The notes beneath the pieces were generated by a model that had not been told where the DNA came from, made no database searches, and saw only the letters and a list, made by a program, of their open reading frames with translations. A DNA stretch of 64,000 bases, taken from NCBI RefSeq assembly GCF_028993575.1, contig NZ_CP118615.1, forward strand, positions 3,935,001 to 3,999,000, in the 5' to 3' direction. The first letter of the stretch is position 1; each line of letters begins with the position of its first letter. Origin of the DNA: Micromonospora cathayae. GTDB taxonomy: Bacteria > Actinomycetota > Actinomycetes > Mycobacteriales > Micromonosporaceae. Positions 1-9,432 of this stretch are shown piece after piece. Made by a program: the position numbers and the translations under genes.

Positions 1-1911
<1,911 letters not shown>

Positions 1912-1998
1912 AAGATTCTTGCTCGCGTCCACTGTGCGATTCACGACAAACGAACATCCCGACCTCGAGTTGTGTGGGTGTTTGATAAGTCGATAGAG

Positions 1999-2115
1999 TT
2001 ACGGCGGTCATGGCGGAGGGGAAACGCCCGGTCACATTCCGAACCCGGAAGCTAAGCCCTCCAGCGCCGATGGTACTGCACCCGGGAGGGTGTGGGAGAG
2101 TAGGACACCGCCGGA
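1999..2115 (+). rRNA. rrf: 5S ribosomal RNA
   Basis: A 117-base gene directly after 23S. The terminal stem pairs 'ttacggcggtcat' at the 5' end with 'taggacaccgccgga' at the 3' end, and the conserved 'cattccgaacccggaagctaagc' loop region lies in the middle. It is the last gene of an rrn operon, followed 8 bases later by a strong hairpin. Confidence 0.95.
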
Positions 2116-2123
2116 CAATCTTC

Positions 2124-2161
2124 CAGTCGAGGGCCGCCCCACCGGGGTCGGCCCTCGACTG
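2124..2161 (+). terminator. rrn operon terminator hairpin
   Basis: A perfect 13-bp inverted repeat (arms 2124-2136 and 2149-2161) with a 12-base loop, immediately after 5S. There is no long T-tract, as is common for actinobacterial terminators. Confidence 0.8.
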
Positions 2162-2200
2162 CGTAGCGCCAGTTGTGGCGCACTGAGGAAGGATGTACCT

Positions 2201-4945
2201 GTGAGTTCAGAATCGCAGGGCGGAGATCGTCCCCGTCGTTACGAAGACCGCGCCGACCGCTTTGGTGGGCGCGATGGATCGCCGCGTCGTGACGATCGCC
2301 CGCCCTACCGTGGCGACCGTGCCCCGCGTACCGGTGGCCAGGGTGCCGAGCGGGGCGGCCGGGACGGCGGCTACCGCGGCAACGACCGCCGTACGGGAGA
2401 CTTCCGGTCCGGCCCGCGTGACGGTGACTCCCGTGAGCGTGGCGGTTTCCGCCGCGACGGGGACGGCCGTCCGGGTGGTCCGGGCGGTTTCCGCCGCGAC
2501 GACGATCGGCGTCAGGGCGGTTTCCGTGGTGGCGATCGCCGTGAGGGTGGCGCACCACGAAGCGACCGCGGTGAGGGCTTCCGCCGCGACGACCGGGCTC
2601 CGGGCCGGGACGGTGGTTTCCGTGGTGGGCGCGACGGCGGTGGCTATGGCCGCGACGACCGGGCCCCGCGCGAGAGCGGCGGATTCCGCCGCGACGACCG
2701 TGGCGAGGGTGGTTTCCGCGGCGGTGACCGTCGGGACAGTGGTGGTCGTCCGGGTGGTTTCCGTCGGGACGACGACCGTCGTGAGGGTGGGTTCCGTCGG
2801 GACGACCGGGGTGGTGCCGGTTTCCGTTCTGGTCCGCCGCGTGAGGGCGAGCACCGTGGTGGTGACCGCCCGGGTGGCTTCCGCCGTGACGACCGTGGCG
2901 ACGGTGGTTTCCGCCGTGACGACCGTGGCGACGGTGGTTCCCGTCGCGATGATCGTGGTGAGGGTGGTTTCCGGCGGGACGATCGGGCGCCTCGTGAGGG
3001 TGGCTTCCGTGGTGGGGACCGCCGTGAGGGCGGTTTCCGGTCCGGCCCGCCCCGTGAGGGTGGCTTCCGCCGCGAAGGTGGAGACTCCACCAGGAACGAC
3101 CGTCGGGACAGTGGTGGTCGTCCGGGTGGTTTCCGTCGGGACGACGACCGTCGTGAGGGTGGGTTCCGTCGGGACGACCGGGGTGGTGCCGGTTTCCGTT
3201 CTGGTCCGCCGCGTGAGGGCGAGCACCGTGGTGGTGACCGCCCGGGTGGCTTCCGCCGTGACGACCGTGGCGACGGTGGCTTCCGCCGTGACGACCGTGG
3301 CGACGGTGGTTCCCGTCGCGATGATCGTGGTGAGGGTGGTTTCCGGCGGGACGATCGGGCGCCTCGTGAGGGTGGCTTCCGTGGTGGGGACCGCCGTGAG
3401 GGCGGTTTCCGGTCCGGCCCGCCCCGTGAGGGTGGCTTCCGCCGCGAAGGAGGGGACTCCACCAGGAACGACCGCCGGGACGGCGGTTTCCGTGGTGGGG
3501 ACCGCCGTGAGGGTGGGTTCCGCCGCGACGATCGCGGTGAGGGCGGGTACCGACCCGCTGCCCCGTCCCGGGAAGGCGGCTTCCGGCGGGACGGTGCCGG
3601 CCGGGAAGGTGGCTTCCGGGGCGGGGACCGTCGGGAGGGCGGGTTCCGCGCCGACGAACGCCCCGGCCGTGGGCCCCGGGACGGCTTCCGGGACCGGGAT
3701 CGGCCGTACCGGGAGGGTGACCGGCCGGACCGCCCGCGCCGGGACGACCGGGGTCGGTTCGACGACCGTCGCCGTGACGGCGGGCCCTCCGGGCCGCGCC
3801 GGGAGGACGACCGTCAGCCGGCCGAGGGTGACCGGGTCGCCGCCCCGGCCCTGCCTGACGAGATCGTCGCGAGTGACCTCGACACCGCTGTCCGGGCGGA
3901 ACTGCTCTCCCTGAACAAGCCGGTGGCGGAGACCGTCGCCCGGCACCTGGTGGCGACCGGTCAGTTGATCGACGAGGACCCGGCCGAGGCGCTCGCGCAT
4001 GCGCTGGCCGCCCGCCGGTTGGCCTCCCGCATCTCGTCGGTGCGGGAAGCGGTCGGGCTGGCCGCGTACCACGCGGGGGAGTGGCAGACGGCGATCGCCG
4101 AGCTGCGGACGTACCACCGGATGACCGGGTTGCAGAGTCACCTGGCGGTGCTCGCCGACTGCGAGCGGGCGCTGGGGCGTCCGGAACGGGCGATCGACCT
4201 GTTCCGCGGCGCCGACCGGGACGCGCTCGACCCCGCCGTGGCGATCGAGCTGCTCATCGTGGCCGCAGGTGCCCGGGGTGACCTCGGGCAGAAGGACGCC
4301 GCGGTGGCGATGCTCCAGGTGCGCGAGCTGACCACCGAGGCGGTCCAGCCGTGGACGGCCCGGCTTCGGTACGCGTACGCGGACGCGTTGCTGGCGGTGG
4401 ACCGGCGGGACGAGGCCCGGGAGTGGTTCGCCCGGTCCGCCGAGGTGGACACCGACGATGAGACCGACGCCGCCGAGCGGCTGCTGGAGCTCGACGGTGT
4501 GGTCATCGAGGGCGACGACGAGGAGGACGGCGACGAGCTTCCCGTCGACGACGTCACGCCCGGACCCGGTGCGCCGGGTGCGGTGCCGGCCCGGCCGGAC
4601 GCCGACCTGACCGGCGACGAGAGCGGCGACCCGGGCGAGCCGGACAGCCTCGACGACGACGACCTGTCCGCCGACGAGGCGGACGAGGACGAACCGGCCT
4701 CCGCCCGAGATGCCGTAGCAGCGGCCGATGCCGTAGCGGCGGTCGATGCCGTAGCGGCGGTCGATGCCGTGGCGACGGTGGATGCCGATGTCGTGGCGTC
4801 GACCGACGCGGGTGCGGAGCCGGCGGTGACCGATGCCGCTCCGGTGCGGGCGGTCACCGATGCCGAGGCCGATGCGGTGGCCGACGACGCGGTCGCCGGG
4901 GAGCCGGCCGGCACCACCGAACGTCCGGGGCCGGGCCAGCGGTGA
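2201..4945 (+). CDS. RGG/RDD-repeat protein with C-terminal TPR-like domain
   Basis: A 914-residue protein. Residues about 25-545 are arginine/glycine/aspartate repeats of the type GGFRRDDRG, resembling RGG RNA-binding tails. Residues about 550-765 form an alpha-helical TPR-like domain (LAAYHAGEWQTAIAELRTYHRMTG). The tail is acidic and carries 18-bp DAVAAV repeats near 4708-4790. The GTG start at 2201 is chosen because GAGGAAGG lies 8 bases upstream; earlier in-frame codons fall inside 5S and the terminator. By position it matches the TPR protein Rv1691 of M. tuberculosis, which to my knowledge lacks such a long N-terminal tail. It overlaps the next gene by 4 bases. The function is unknown; RNA or ribosome binding is an inference from composition and its place after rRNA. 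Confidence 0.85.
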   Translation: MSSESQGGDRPRRYEDRADRFGGRDGSPRRDDRPPYRGDRAPRTGGQGAERGGRDGGYRGNDRRTGDFRSGPRDGDSRERGGFRRDGDGRPGGPGGFRRDDDRRQGGFRGGDRREGGAPRSDRGEGFRRDDRAPGRDGGFRGGRDGGGYGRDDRAPRESGGFRRDDRGEGGFRGGDRRDSGGRPGGFRRDDDRREGGFRRDDRGGAGFRSGPPREGEHRGGDRPGGFRRDDRGDGGFRRDDRGDGGSRRDDRGEGGFRRDDRAPREGGFRGGDRREGGFRSGPPREGGFRREGGDSTRNDRRDSGGRPGGFRRDDDRREGGFRRDDRGGAGFRSGPPREGEHRGGDRPGGFRRDDRGDGGFRRDDRGDGGSRRDDRGEGGFRRDDRAPREGGFRGGDRREGGFRSGPPREGGFRREGGDSTRNDRRDGGFRGGDRREGGFRRDDRGEGGYRPAAPSREGGFRRDGAGREGGFRGGDRREGGFRADERPGRGPRDGFRDRDRPYREGDRPDRPRRDDRGRFDDRRRDGGPSGPRREDDRQPAEGDRVAAPALPDEIVASDLDTAVRAELLSLNKPVAETVARHLVATGQLIDEDPAEALAHALAARRLASRISSVREAVGLAAYHAGEWQTAIAELRTYHRMTGLQSHLAVLADCERALGRPERAIDLFRGADRDALDPAVAIELLIVAAGARGDLGQKDAAVAMLQVRELTTEAVQPWTARLRYAYADALLAVDRRDEAREWFARSAEVDTDDETDAAERLLELDGVVIEGDDEEDGDELPVDDVTPGPGAPGAVPARPDADLTGDESGDPGEPDSLDDDDLSADEADEDEPASARDAVAAADAVAAVDAVAAVDAVATVDADVVASTDAGAEPAVTDAAPVRAVTDAEADAVADDAVAGEPAGTTERPGPGQR
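2727..3470 (+). repeat. Two near-identical 372-bp tandem copies inside the RGG gene
   Basis: The segment 2727-3098 is repeated at 3099-3470 with only a few base changes (for example ggtttcc versus ggcttcc near 3270, and gaaggtggaga versus gaaggagggga near 3076/3448). The unit is 124 codons and stays in frame. Each unit is itself built from shorter RRDDRG-type repeats. This looks like a recent in-frame duplication. Confidence 0.93.
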
Positions 4946-5973
4946 GCAGCGGCGGGGGCGGTCTGGTCGACGGGTACCGGCTGGTGGTCTTCGACCTCGA
5001 CGGTGTGATCTACCTGATCGACCGGCCGATCCCCGGCGCGGTCGAGGCGGTCGCCCGGCTACATGCCGGCGGCCACCTCGTCGCGTACGCGACGAACAAC
5101 GCATCCCGCCGCTCCGCCGAGGTCGCCGACCTGCTCACCGGGATGGGCGTGCCGGCGCGGGCGGACGAGGTGCTGACCTCCGCCGCCGCAGCCGCCGAGG
5201 TGCTCCGTGAGCGGCTCCCGGCCGGAGCGGCGGTGCTGGTCGTCGGTGCCGAGGCCCTCCGCGCCGAGATCAGCGCGGTGGGGTTGCGTCCGGTCGGGCG
5301 GGCCGAGGAGGCACCGGTCGCCGTGGTGCAGGGCTACGGTCCGCAGGTCGGCTGGGCCGATCTGGCCGAGGCGTCCGTCGCGATCCGGGCCGGCGCGATG
5401 TGGGTCGCCACGAACACGGACCGGACGCTCCCCAGCGGCCGGGGACCCCTGCCCGGTAACGGCTCGCTGGTCGCGGCGCTGCGTACCGCGCTCGGCCGGG
5501 GACCGGACCTGGTCGTCGGCAAGCCGGAGCCGGCCCTGTTCACCACCGCGGCCCGCCGCGCCGGGGGCGCGGACTGTCTGGTGGTGGGTGACCGGCTGGA
5601 CACCGACATCGAGGGGGCCTGCCGGGCCGGGTTGCCGAGCCTGCTCGTGCTCACCGGGGTCAGCGGGGTCACCGACCTGCTCGCCGCACCGCCGCAGGCC
5701 CGTCCGACGTACGTGTCCTTCGACCTGGCTGGACTGTTCGACCCGGACGCCGTGGTCCGCGTACCGGCCGGGTCCCCGGCCGGCGAGGGCTGGTCGGCGC
5801 AGGTCCGGCAGGATGCGATCGAGTTGGCCGGTGCGGGTCGGCCGCTCGACGCGCTGGCCGTGCTCTGCGCCGTCACCTGGGCCCCGGGCCCCGCTGCTGG
5901 TGAGGGCCTCCCGGTCCGCCCGGTCGGCACTGCGGCGGCGGACGCGCTGCGGGCGCTCGGCCTGCCGTCCTGA
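4942..5973 (+). CDS. HAD-superfamily (class IIA, NagD-like) hydrolase
   Basis: A 343-residue phosphatase-like protein. Motif I is FDLDGVIY (Asp18, Asp20), motif II lies in ATNNASRR, the motif III lysine is in VGKPEPALF, and motif IV is VVGDRLDTDIEGA. This is the NagD/4-nitrophenylphosphatase layout with the cap between motifs II and III. The C-terminal extension (about residues 255-343) is not typical and may be a small helical domain. The GTG start overlaps the previous stop (GTGA), so translation is probably coupled. It corresponds by position to Rv1692. The substrate is not predictable from sequence. Confidence 0.88.
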   Translation: MSSGGGGLVDGYRLVVFDLDGVIYLIDRPIPGAVEAVARLHAGGHLVAYATNNASRRSAEVADLLTGMGVPARADEVLTSAAAAAEVLRERLPAGAAVLVVGAEALRAEISAVGLRPVGRAEEAPVAVVQGYGPQVGWADLAEASVAIRAGAMWVATNTDRTLPSGRGPLPGNGSLVAALRTALGRGPDLVVGKPEPALFTTAARRAGGADCLVVGDRLDTDIEGACRAGLPSLLVLTGVSGVTDLLAAPPQARPTYVSFDLAGLFDPDAVVRVPAGSPAGEGWSAQVRQDAIELAGAGRPLDALAVLCAVTWAPGPAAGEGLPVRPVGTAAADALRALGLPS

Positions 5974-6051
5974 GTGACCGCCCCGGGCGTCCAACGTCGG
6001 GTGCGGCCCGGGCGTCCCACCGGCACCGGGCTCCGCGTCCGTCGGTGCGGC

Positions 6052-6390
6052 TCAGAGCAACTTGCGGAGCTTCATCAGGTCGAACGGGTTCGCCTTGATG
6101 GCGACCCGGCGGGACGCCAGTGCCCGGGGCACGTCCAGTTCACCGCGGACCAGGGCGAGCAGGTCGTCGCTGGTGGTACTCAGCGCGATCTTGGCTTTCG
6201 GGTCGTCGCCGTCGGTGAGGTCGACCAGCCGGCCGCCGGTGAGCCGACCGTGGAAGGCGGTGTCCAGGTCGGTGATCCGGCAGGCCAGGGTCCGGTCCAG
6301 GTCGATGCGGTCGCGGACCTTGTCCGCGTTGTCGTCCAGCCGAGCGGCCAGATCCCGCAACGCCTGCCGGCATTCGTCCACGCTGGCCAC
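6052..6390 (-). CDS. SCP2 sterol-carrier-like small protein
   Basis: A 112-residue protein on the strand opposite its neighbours. The C-terminal half (RITDLDTAFHGRLTGG ... AKIALSTTSDDLLALVRGEL) follows the SCP-2 pattern of a beta-sheet with a helix ending in LVRGEL. The GTG start at 6390 is used because GAGGGGG lies about 6 bases upstream; a longer in-frame reading to 6480 has no good ribosome site and an atypical Cys/Arg-rich beginning. It may bind a lipid or hydrophobic ligand; the family assignment is moderate and the role unknown. Confidence 0.72.
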   Translation of the reverse strand: MASVDECRQALRDLAARLDDNADKVRDRIDLDRTLACRITDLDTAFHGRLTGGRLVDLTDGDDPKAKIALSTTSDDLLALVRGELDVPRALASRRVAIKANPFDLMKLRKLL

Positions 6391-6506
6391 GCTCGCCCCC
6401 TCGCCTCGCGCCACGCTTCGCTCCCGGCACGGTACCGCACGGGGGGCACCTCCCGGCCCGGTAGCGTGACACCAGCACACCCCGACCCCCGCGGAAGGAC
6501 TCAGGT

Positions 6507-7118
6507 ATGCAGGACGCGTGGCGCGCCTACCTCGAGCTGGCCCTGGGCCTCACGGAGGCGCCCCGGAAGAGGGCACAGGACGCGGTCCGGCGACTCGTCG
6601 GTTCCGGCGGGGCGACCGCCGCCCAGTTGCAGGCGCTCGCCGAGGAACTCGTGGCGACCAGCACGGCCAACCGGGAGGCCCTGACCAAGCTGGTCCGGTT
6701 CGAGGTGGACCGGGCGCTGGGCGCGGTGGGACTGGCCACCGCAGACGAGGTCGCCGAGCTGACCCGCCGGGTGCACGAGTTGGAGCGGCAACTGCGCGAG
6801 GCCCGTGCCGCGACGCCCACCCCGTCGGCCGAGCCCGTGGCGACTCCGGCCGTGCCGACTCCGGCGGTGGTGGCGGAGCGTACGGTCGCGAAGAAGACGG
6901 TCGCGAAGAAGGCCGTGGCCAAGAAGGCCGTGGCGAAGCGGACGCCGGCCACGGAAACGCCCACGGCGGCGCAGGGGCCGGAGAGTTCTCCGCCGCGCAA
7001 GGCCCCGGGCAAGCGGCCGCCGGCGAAGAAGGCGACCCCCGGTGCGGGTGCGGCGCAGGGCCGGGCGCAGGCGGCGTCCGGTGGCGCGGGTACGCCGACC
7101 CCGGACGGTGCCGCGTGA
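6507..7118 (+). CDS. Phasin/PhaM-like helical protein with AKK-rich tail
   Basis: A 203-residue protein. Residues 1-100 are helical and amphipathic (LELALGLTEAPRKRAQDAVRRLV ... VHELERQLREAR), ending in a short coiled coil, as in polyhydroxyalkanoate granule-associated or phasin-like proteins. Residues about 105-203 are Ala/Pro/Lys-rich with TVAKKAVAKKAVAKR repeats like a histone-H1 tail, suggesting contact with DNA or another polyanion. An ATG start follows GGAAGGAC. It is followed by a short proline-rich gene and tlyA. The function is not established. Confidence 0.75.
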   Translation: MQDAWRAYLELALGLTEAPRKRAQDAVRRLVGSGGATAAQLQALAEELVATSTANREALTKLVRFEVDRALGAVGLATADEVAELTRRVHELERQLREARAATPTPSAEPVATPAVPTPAVVAERTVAKKTVAKKAVAKKAVAKRTPATETPTAAQGPESSPPRKAPGKRPPAKKATPGAGAAQGRAQAASGGAGTPTPDGAA

Positions 7119-7146
7119 CCGCCGCCGGCCATCCGACGGCGCGACG

Positions 7147-7452
7147 ATGAGCACCCCGTTCCGTCCCGGCCCACCGCCCGGTGGGCCCCGGCCGGCTCCG
7201 CCGGGCACCGGGCCGCGGCCCGGCCCGCCACCGTCCGGTGGGCCCCGGCCCGGCCCGACCGCCGGGTTCCGTCCGGGACCGGCACCGGAGGTCGACCCGA
7301 CCGACGGGGACGACGCCCGGCATCCGGCGGTCGACGCGGCGGTACGGGCGATCGTGAACGCCTCGGCGCTCGCGCCCGCCGACCAGATCCCGCACTACGA
7401 GGCCGCCTACCAGACGTTGCGGGAAACCCTCGCCACCATCGACCAGACCTGA
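7147..7452 (+). CDS. Small proline-rich hypothetical protein
   Basis: A 101-residue protein. The first half is Pro/Gly/Arg low complexity (PGPPPGGPRPAPPGTGPRPG); the second half is a compact helical segment (DAAVRAIVNASALAPADQIPHYEAAYQTLRETLATID). The helical part resembles short proteins often found just before tlyA in actinobacteria. It lies 20 bases upstream of tlyA and is probably co-transcribed with it. The ATG at 7147 is the first codon that excludes the unrelated upstream reading. Function unknown. Confidence 0.72.
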   Translation: MSTPFRPGPPPGGPRPAPPGTGPRPGPPPSGGPRPGPTAGFRPGPAPEVDPTDGDDARHPAVDAAVRAIVNASALAPADQIPHYEAAYQTLRETLATIDQT

Positions 7453-7472
7453 CCGACCGGAGAACCACCCCG

Positions 7473-8423
7473 ATGGCACGTCGTAACCGGCTGGATGCCG
7501 AACTCGTCCGCCGTGGCCTGACCCGGTCACGGGAACAGGCCGCCGCCCTGGTGGAGGAGGGCCGGGTCCTGCTGCGCGGGGTGGTGGCCCGCAAGGTCGC
7601 CGCGATGGTCGACCCCGCCGACCCGCTGCTGGTCACCGGCGCGGACCCCACCTCGGAGTACGTCTCCCGGGGAGGACACAAGCTGGCCGGCGCCCTGGCC
7701 GCGTTCGACCGGTTGGCGGTCACCGGCCGGCGCTGCCTGGACGCCGGTGCGTCGACCGGCGGGTTCACCGACGTGCTCCTGCGGGCCGGTGCGGCCGAGG
7801 TGGTCGCCGTGGACGTCGGCTACGGGCAACTCGCCTGGCCGCTGCGCAACGACGGACGGGTCCGGGTCTTCGAACGCACCAACGTCCGGACGCTGACTCC
7901 GGAGACGATCGGCGGGCCGGTGGATCTGACGGTGGCCGACCTGTCGTTCATCTCGCTACGGCTGGTGCTGCCCGCGCTGGCCGGGTGCACCCGGGCCGAC
8001 GGTGACCTGGCGTTGATGGTCAAACCGCAGTTCGAGGTGGGCCGGGACCGGGTCGGCGCCGGCGGGGTGGTCCGCGACCCGCTGCTGCGCGCCGAGGCGG
8101 TGCTCGACGTGGCCGCCGTCGCGGCCGGACTCGGCCTCGGGCTGGCCGACGTGGCGGCCAGTCCACTGCCGGGGCCCAGCGGTAACGTCGAGTTCTTCGT
8201 ATGGTTACGCGGGGACGCGCCGCCGGCCGACCCCGAACGGGTCCGGTCGGTGGTGCTGGCCGGCCCGAACCCGACGGAGCGCACCGAGCCGGCGGTACCG
8301 GCCGGCTCGGCGGCACCGACGGCACCGGCCGGGCCGGTGGAGCGGACCGAACCGACGGACCGGGGCGACGGACCGGCGGTCGGGGGCGGTGCGTGCGGGA
8401 CACGCTGCGAACAGGAAGGGTGA
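7473..8423 (+). CDS. tlyA: TlyA-family rRNA 2'-O-methyltransferase
   Basis: A 316-residue protein: an N-terminal S4 RNA-binding domain (residues 5-60, LDAELVRRGLTRSREQA) and a FtsJ/RrmJ-type methyltransferase with SAM motif LDAGASTGGFTDVLL (about 89-103) and catalytic-type lysines in RGGHKL and MVKPQFEVG. Known TlyA enzymes methylate 16S and 23S rRNA ribose and are needed for capreomycin sensitivity. A Pro/Ala/Glu-rich tail after about residue 260 is extra to the family. It lies in the tlyA-nadK-recN order conserved in mycobacteria (Rv1694-Rv1696). Confidence 0.93.
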   Translation: MARRNRLDAELVRRGLTRSREQAAALVEEGRVLLRGVVARKVAAMVDPADPLLVTGADPTSEYVSRGGHKLAGALAAFDRLAVTGRRCLDAGASTGGFTDVLLRAGAAEVVAVDVGYGQLAWPLRNDGRVRVFERTNVRTLTPETIGGPVDLTVADLSFISLRLVLPALAGCTRADGDLALMVKPQFEVGRDRVGAGGVVRDPLLRAEAVLDVAAVAAGLGLGLADVAASPLPGPSGNVEFFVWLRGDAPPADPERVRSVVLAGPNPTERTEPAVPAGSAAPTAPAGPVERTEPTDRGDGPAVGGGACGTRCEQEG

Positions 8424-8427
8424 CGGG

Positions 8428-9330
8428 GTGGGCGCGACAGACCCGGTGAGCCGGACGGCGCTCCTGGTGACGCACACCGGCCGGCGGCGGAGCACCGAGC
8501 ACGCCCGGGCGGTCGCGGCGGATCTCATCGCGGCCGGGTTCGAGGTACGTGTGGTCGCCGAGGAGGCCGAGGACCTGGACCTGCCCGGGGTGGTGCCGGT
8601 CAGCGGGCTCGCCGCCGCCGAGGGGGCCGAGATCGTCTTCGCGCTGGGTGGCGACGGGACGTTCCTGCGGGCGGCCGAACTGGCCCGGCCGGCGAAGGCC
8701 CCGCTGCTCGGGATCAACCTCGGCAAGGTCGGTTTCCTGGCCGAGGCGGAGATCGACGACCTGGACCTGGCGGTACGGGACGTGGTCGAGCGGAACTACA
8801 CGGTGGACGAGCGGCTCACCCTCGACGTCACCGCCGAGTTCGAGGGCGGCCCGACCATCGAGTCGTGGGCGCTCAACGAGATCAGCGTCGAGAAGGGAGA
8901 GCGGGCGCAGATGCTCGAACTCCTGGTCGACGTGGACGGCCGGCCGCTGTCCCGGTACGGCTGCGACGGGGTGGTCTGCGCCACCCCCACCGGCTCCACC
9001 GCGTACGCGTTCTCCGGTGGGGGACCGGTGGTCTGGCCGGAGGTGGAGGCGCTGCTGCTGGTGCCGATCAGCGCGCACGCGCTGTTCAGCCGCCCCCTGG
9101 TGACCGCGCCGACGTCGATCTTCTCGATCACCGTGGACCCGTTCACCACCCTGGCTGTGCTCTGCTGCGACGGTCGCCGGGTGTACGACCTCCCACCGGG
9201 TGCCCGGGTCACCGTCCAGCGCGGCGCGCTGCCGGTGCGGATCGTCCGGCTGCGGGCCCGACCGTTCACCGACCGGCTGGTCGCGAAGTTCGGTCTGCCG
9301 GTGCACGGCTGGCGGGGCAGCCGCAGGTGA
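8428..9330 (+). CDS. nadK: NAD kinase
   Basis: A 300-residue ATP-NAD kinase making NADP+. It has the GGDGTFLR motif (residues 74-81), the NE motif in WALNEISVEKG, and the glycine-rich CATPTGSTAYAFSGGGP segment of the nucleotide site. The GTG start at 8428 is preferred because AGGAAGGG lies about 8 bases upstream, overlapping the tlyA end; a longer in-frame start at 8389 would overlap tlyA by 35 bases. It sits 4 bases after tlyA, so co-expression is likely. Confidence 0.94.
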   Translation: MGATDPVSRTALLVTHTGRRRSTEHARAVAADLIAAGFEVRVVAEEAEDLDLPGVVPVSGLAAAEGAEIVFALGGDGTFLRAAELARPAKAPLLGINLGKVGFLAEAEIDDLDLAVRDVVERNYTVDERLTLDVTAEFEGGPTIESWALNEISVEKGERAQMLELLVDVDGRPLSRYGCDGVVCATPTGSTAYAFSGGGPVVWPEVEALLLVPISAHALFSRPLVTAPTSIFSITVDPFTTLAVLCCDGRRVYDLPPGARVTVQRGALPVRIVRLRARPFTDRLVAKFGLPVHGWRGSRR

Positions 9331-9432
9331 GCCCGGTCTCCTCGGCACGGTGACCGCCCAGCCCGGCGACCCGGTTGTCCACAGCCCGGGTCGCGTCGGC
9401 TGGTCAACTGTCGGGGGCCGCGTCTACTGTCG

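Noticed and set aside
2090..2200. Earlier start of the RGG gene inside 5S rRNA
   Set aside because: The segment lies in the 5S 3' end and the rrn terminator; GTG 2201 has a proper ribosome site.
2640..3540. Regular repeats that might be a CRISPR array
   Set aside because: The repeats are in-frame codon repeats without unique spacers of constant length, and no cas genes are present.
2207..5104. A 965-codon open frame antisense to the RGG gene
   Set aside because: It mirrors the repeat-rich, high-GC gene, giving Thr/Val/Pro/Arg-rich nonsense with no domain or ribosome site; the sense frame has a TPR-like domain and a good start.
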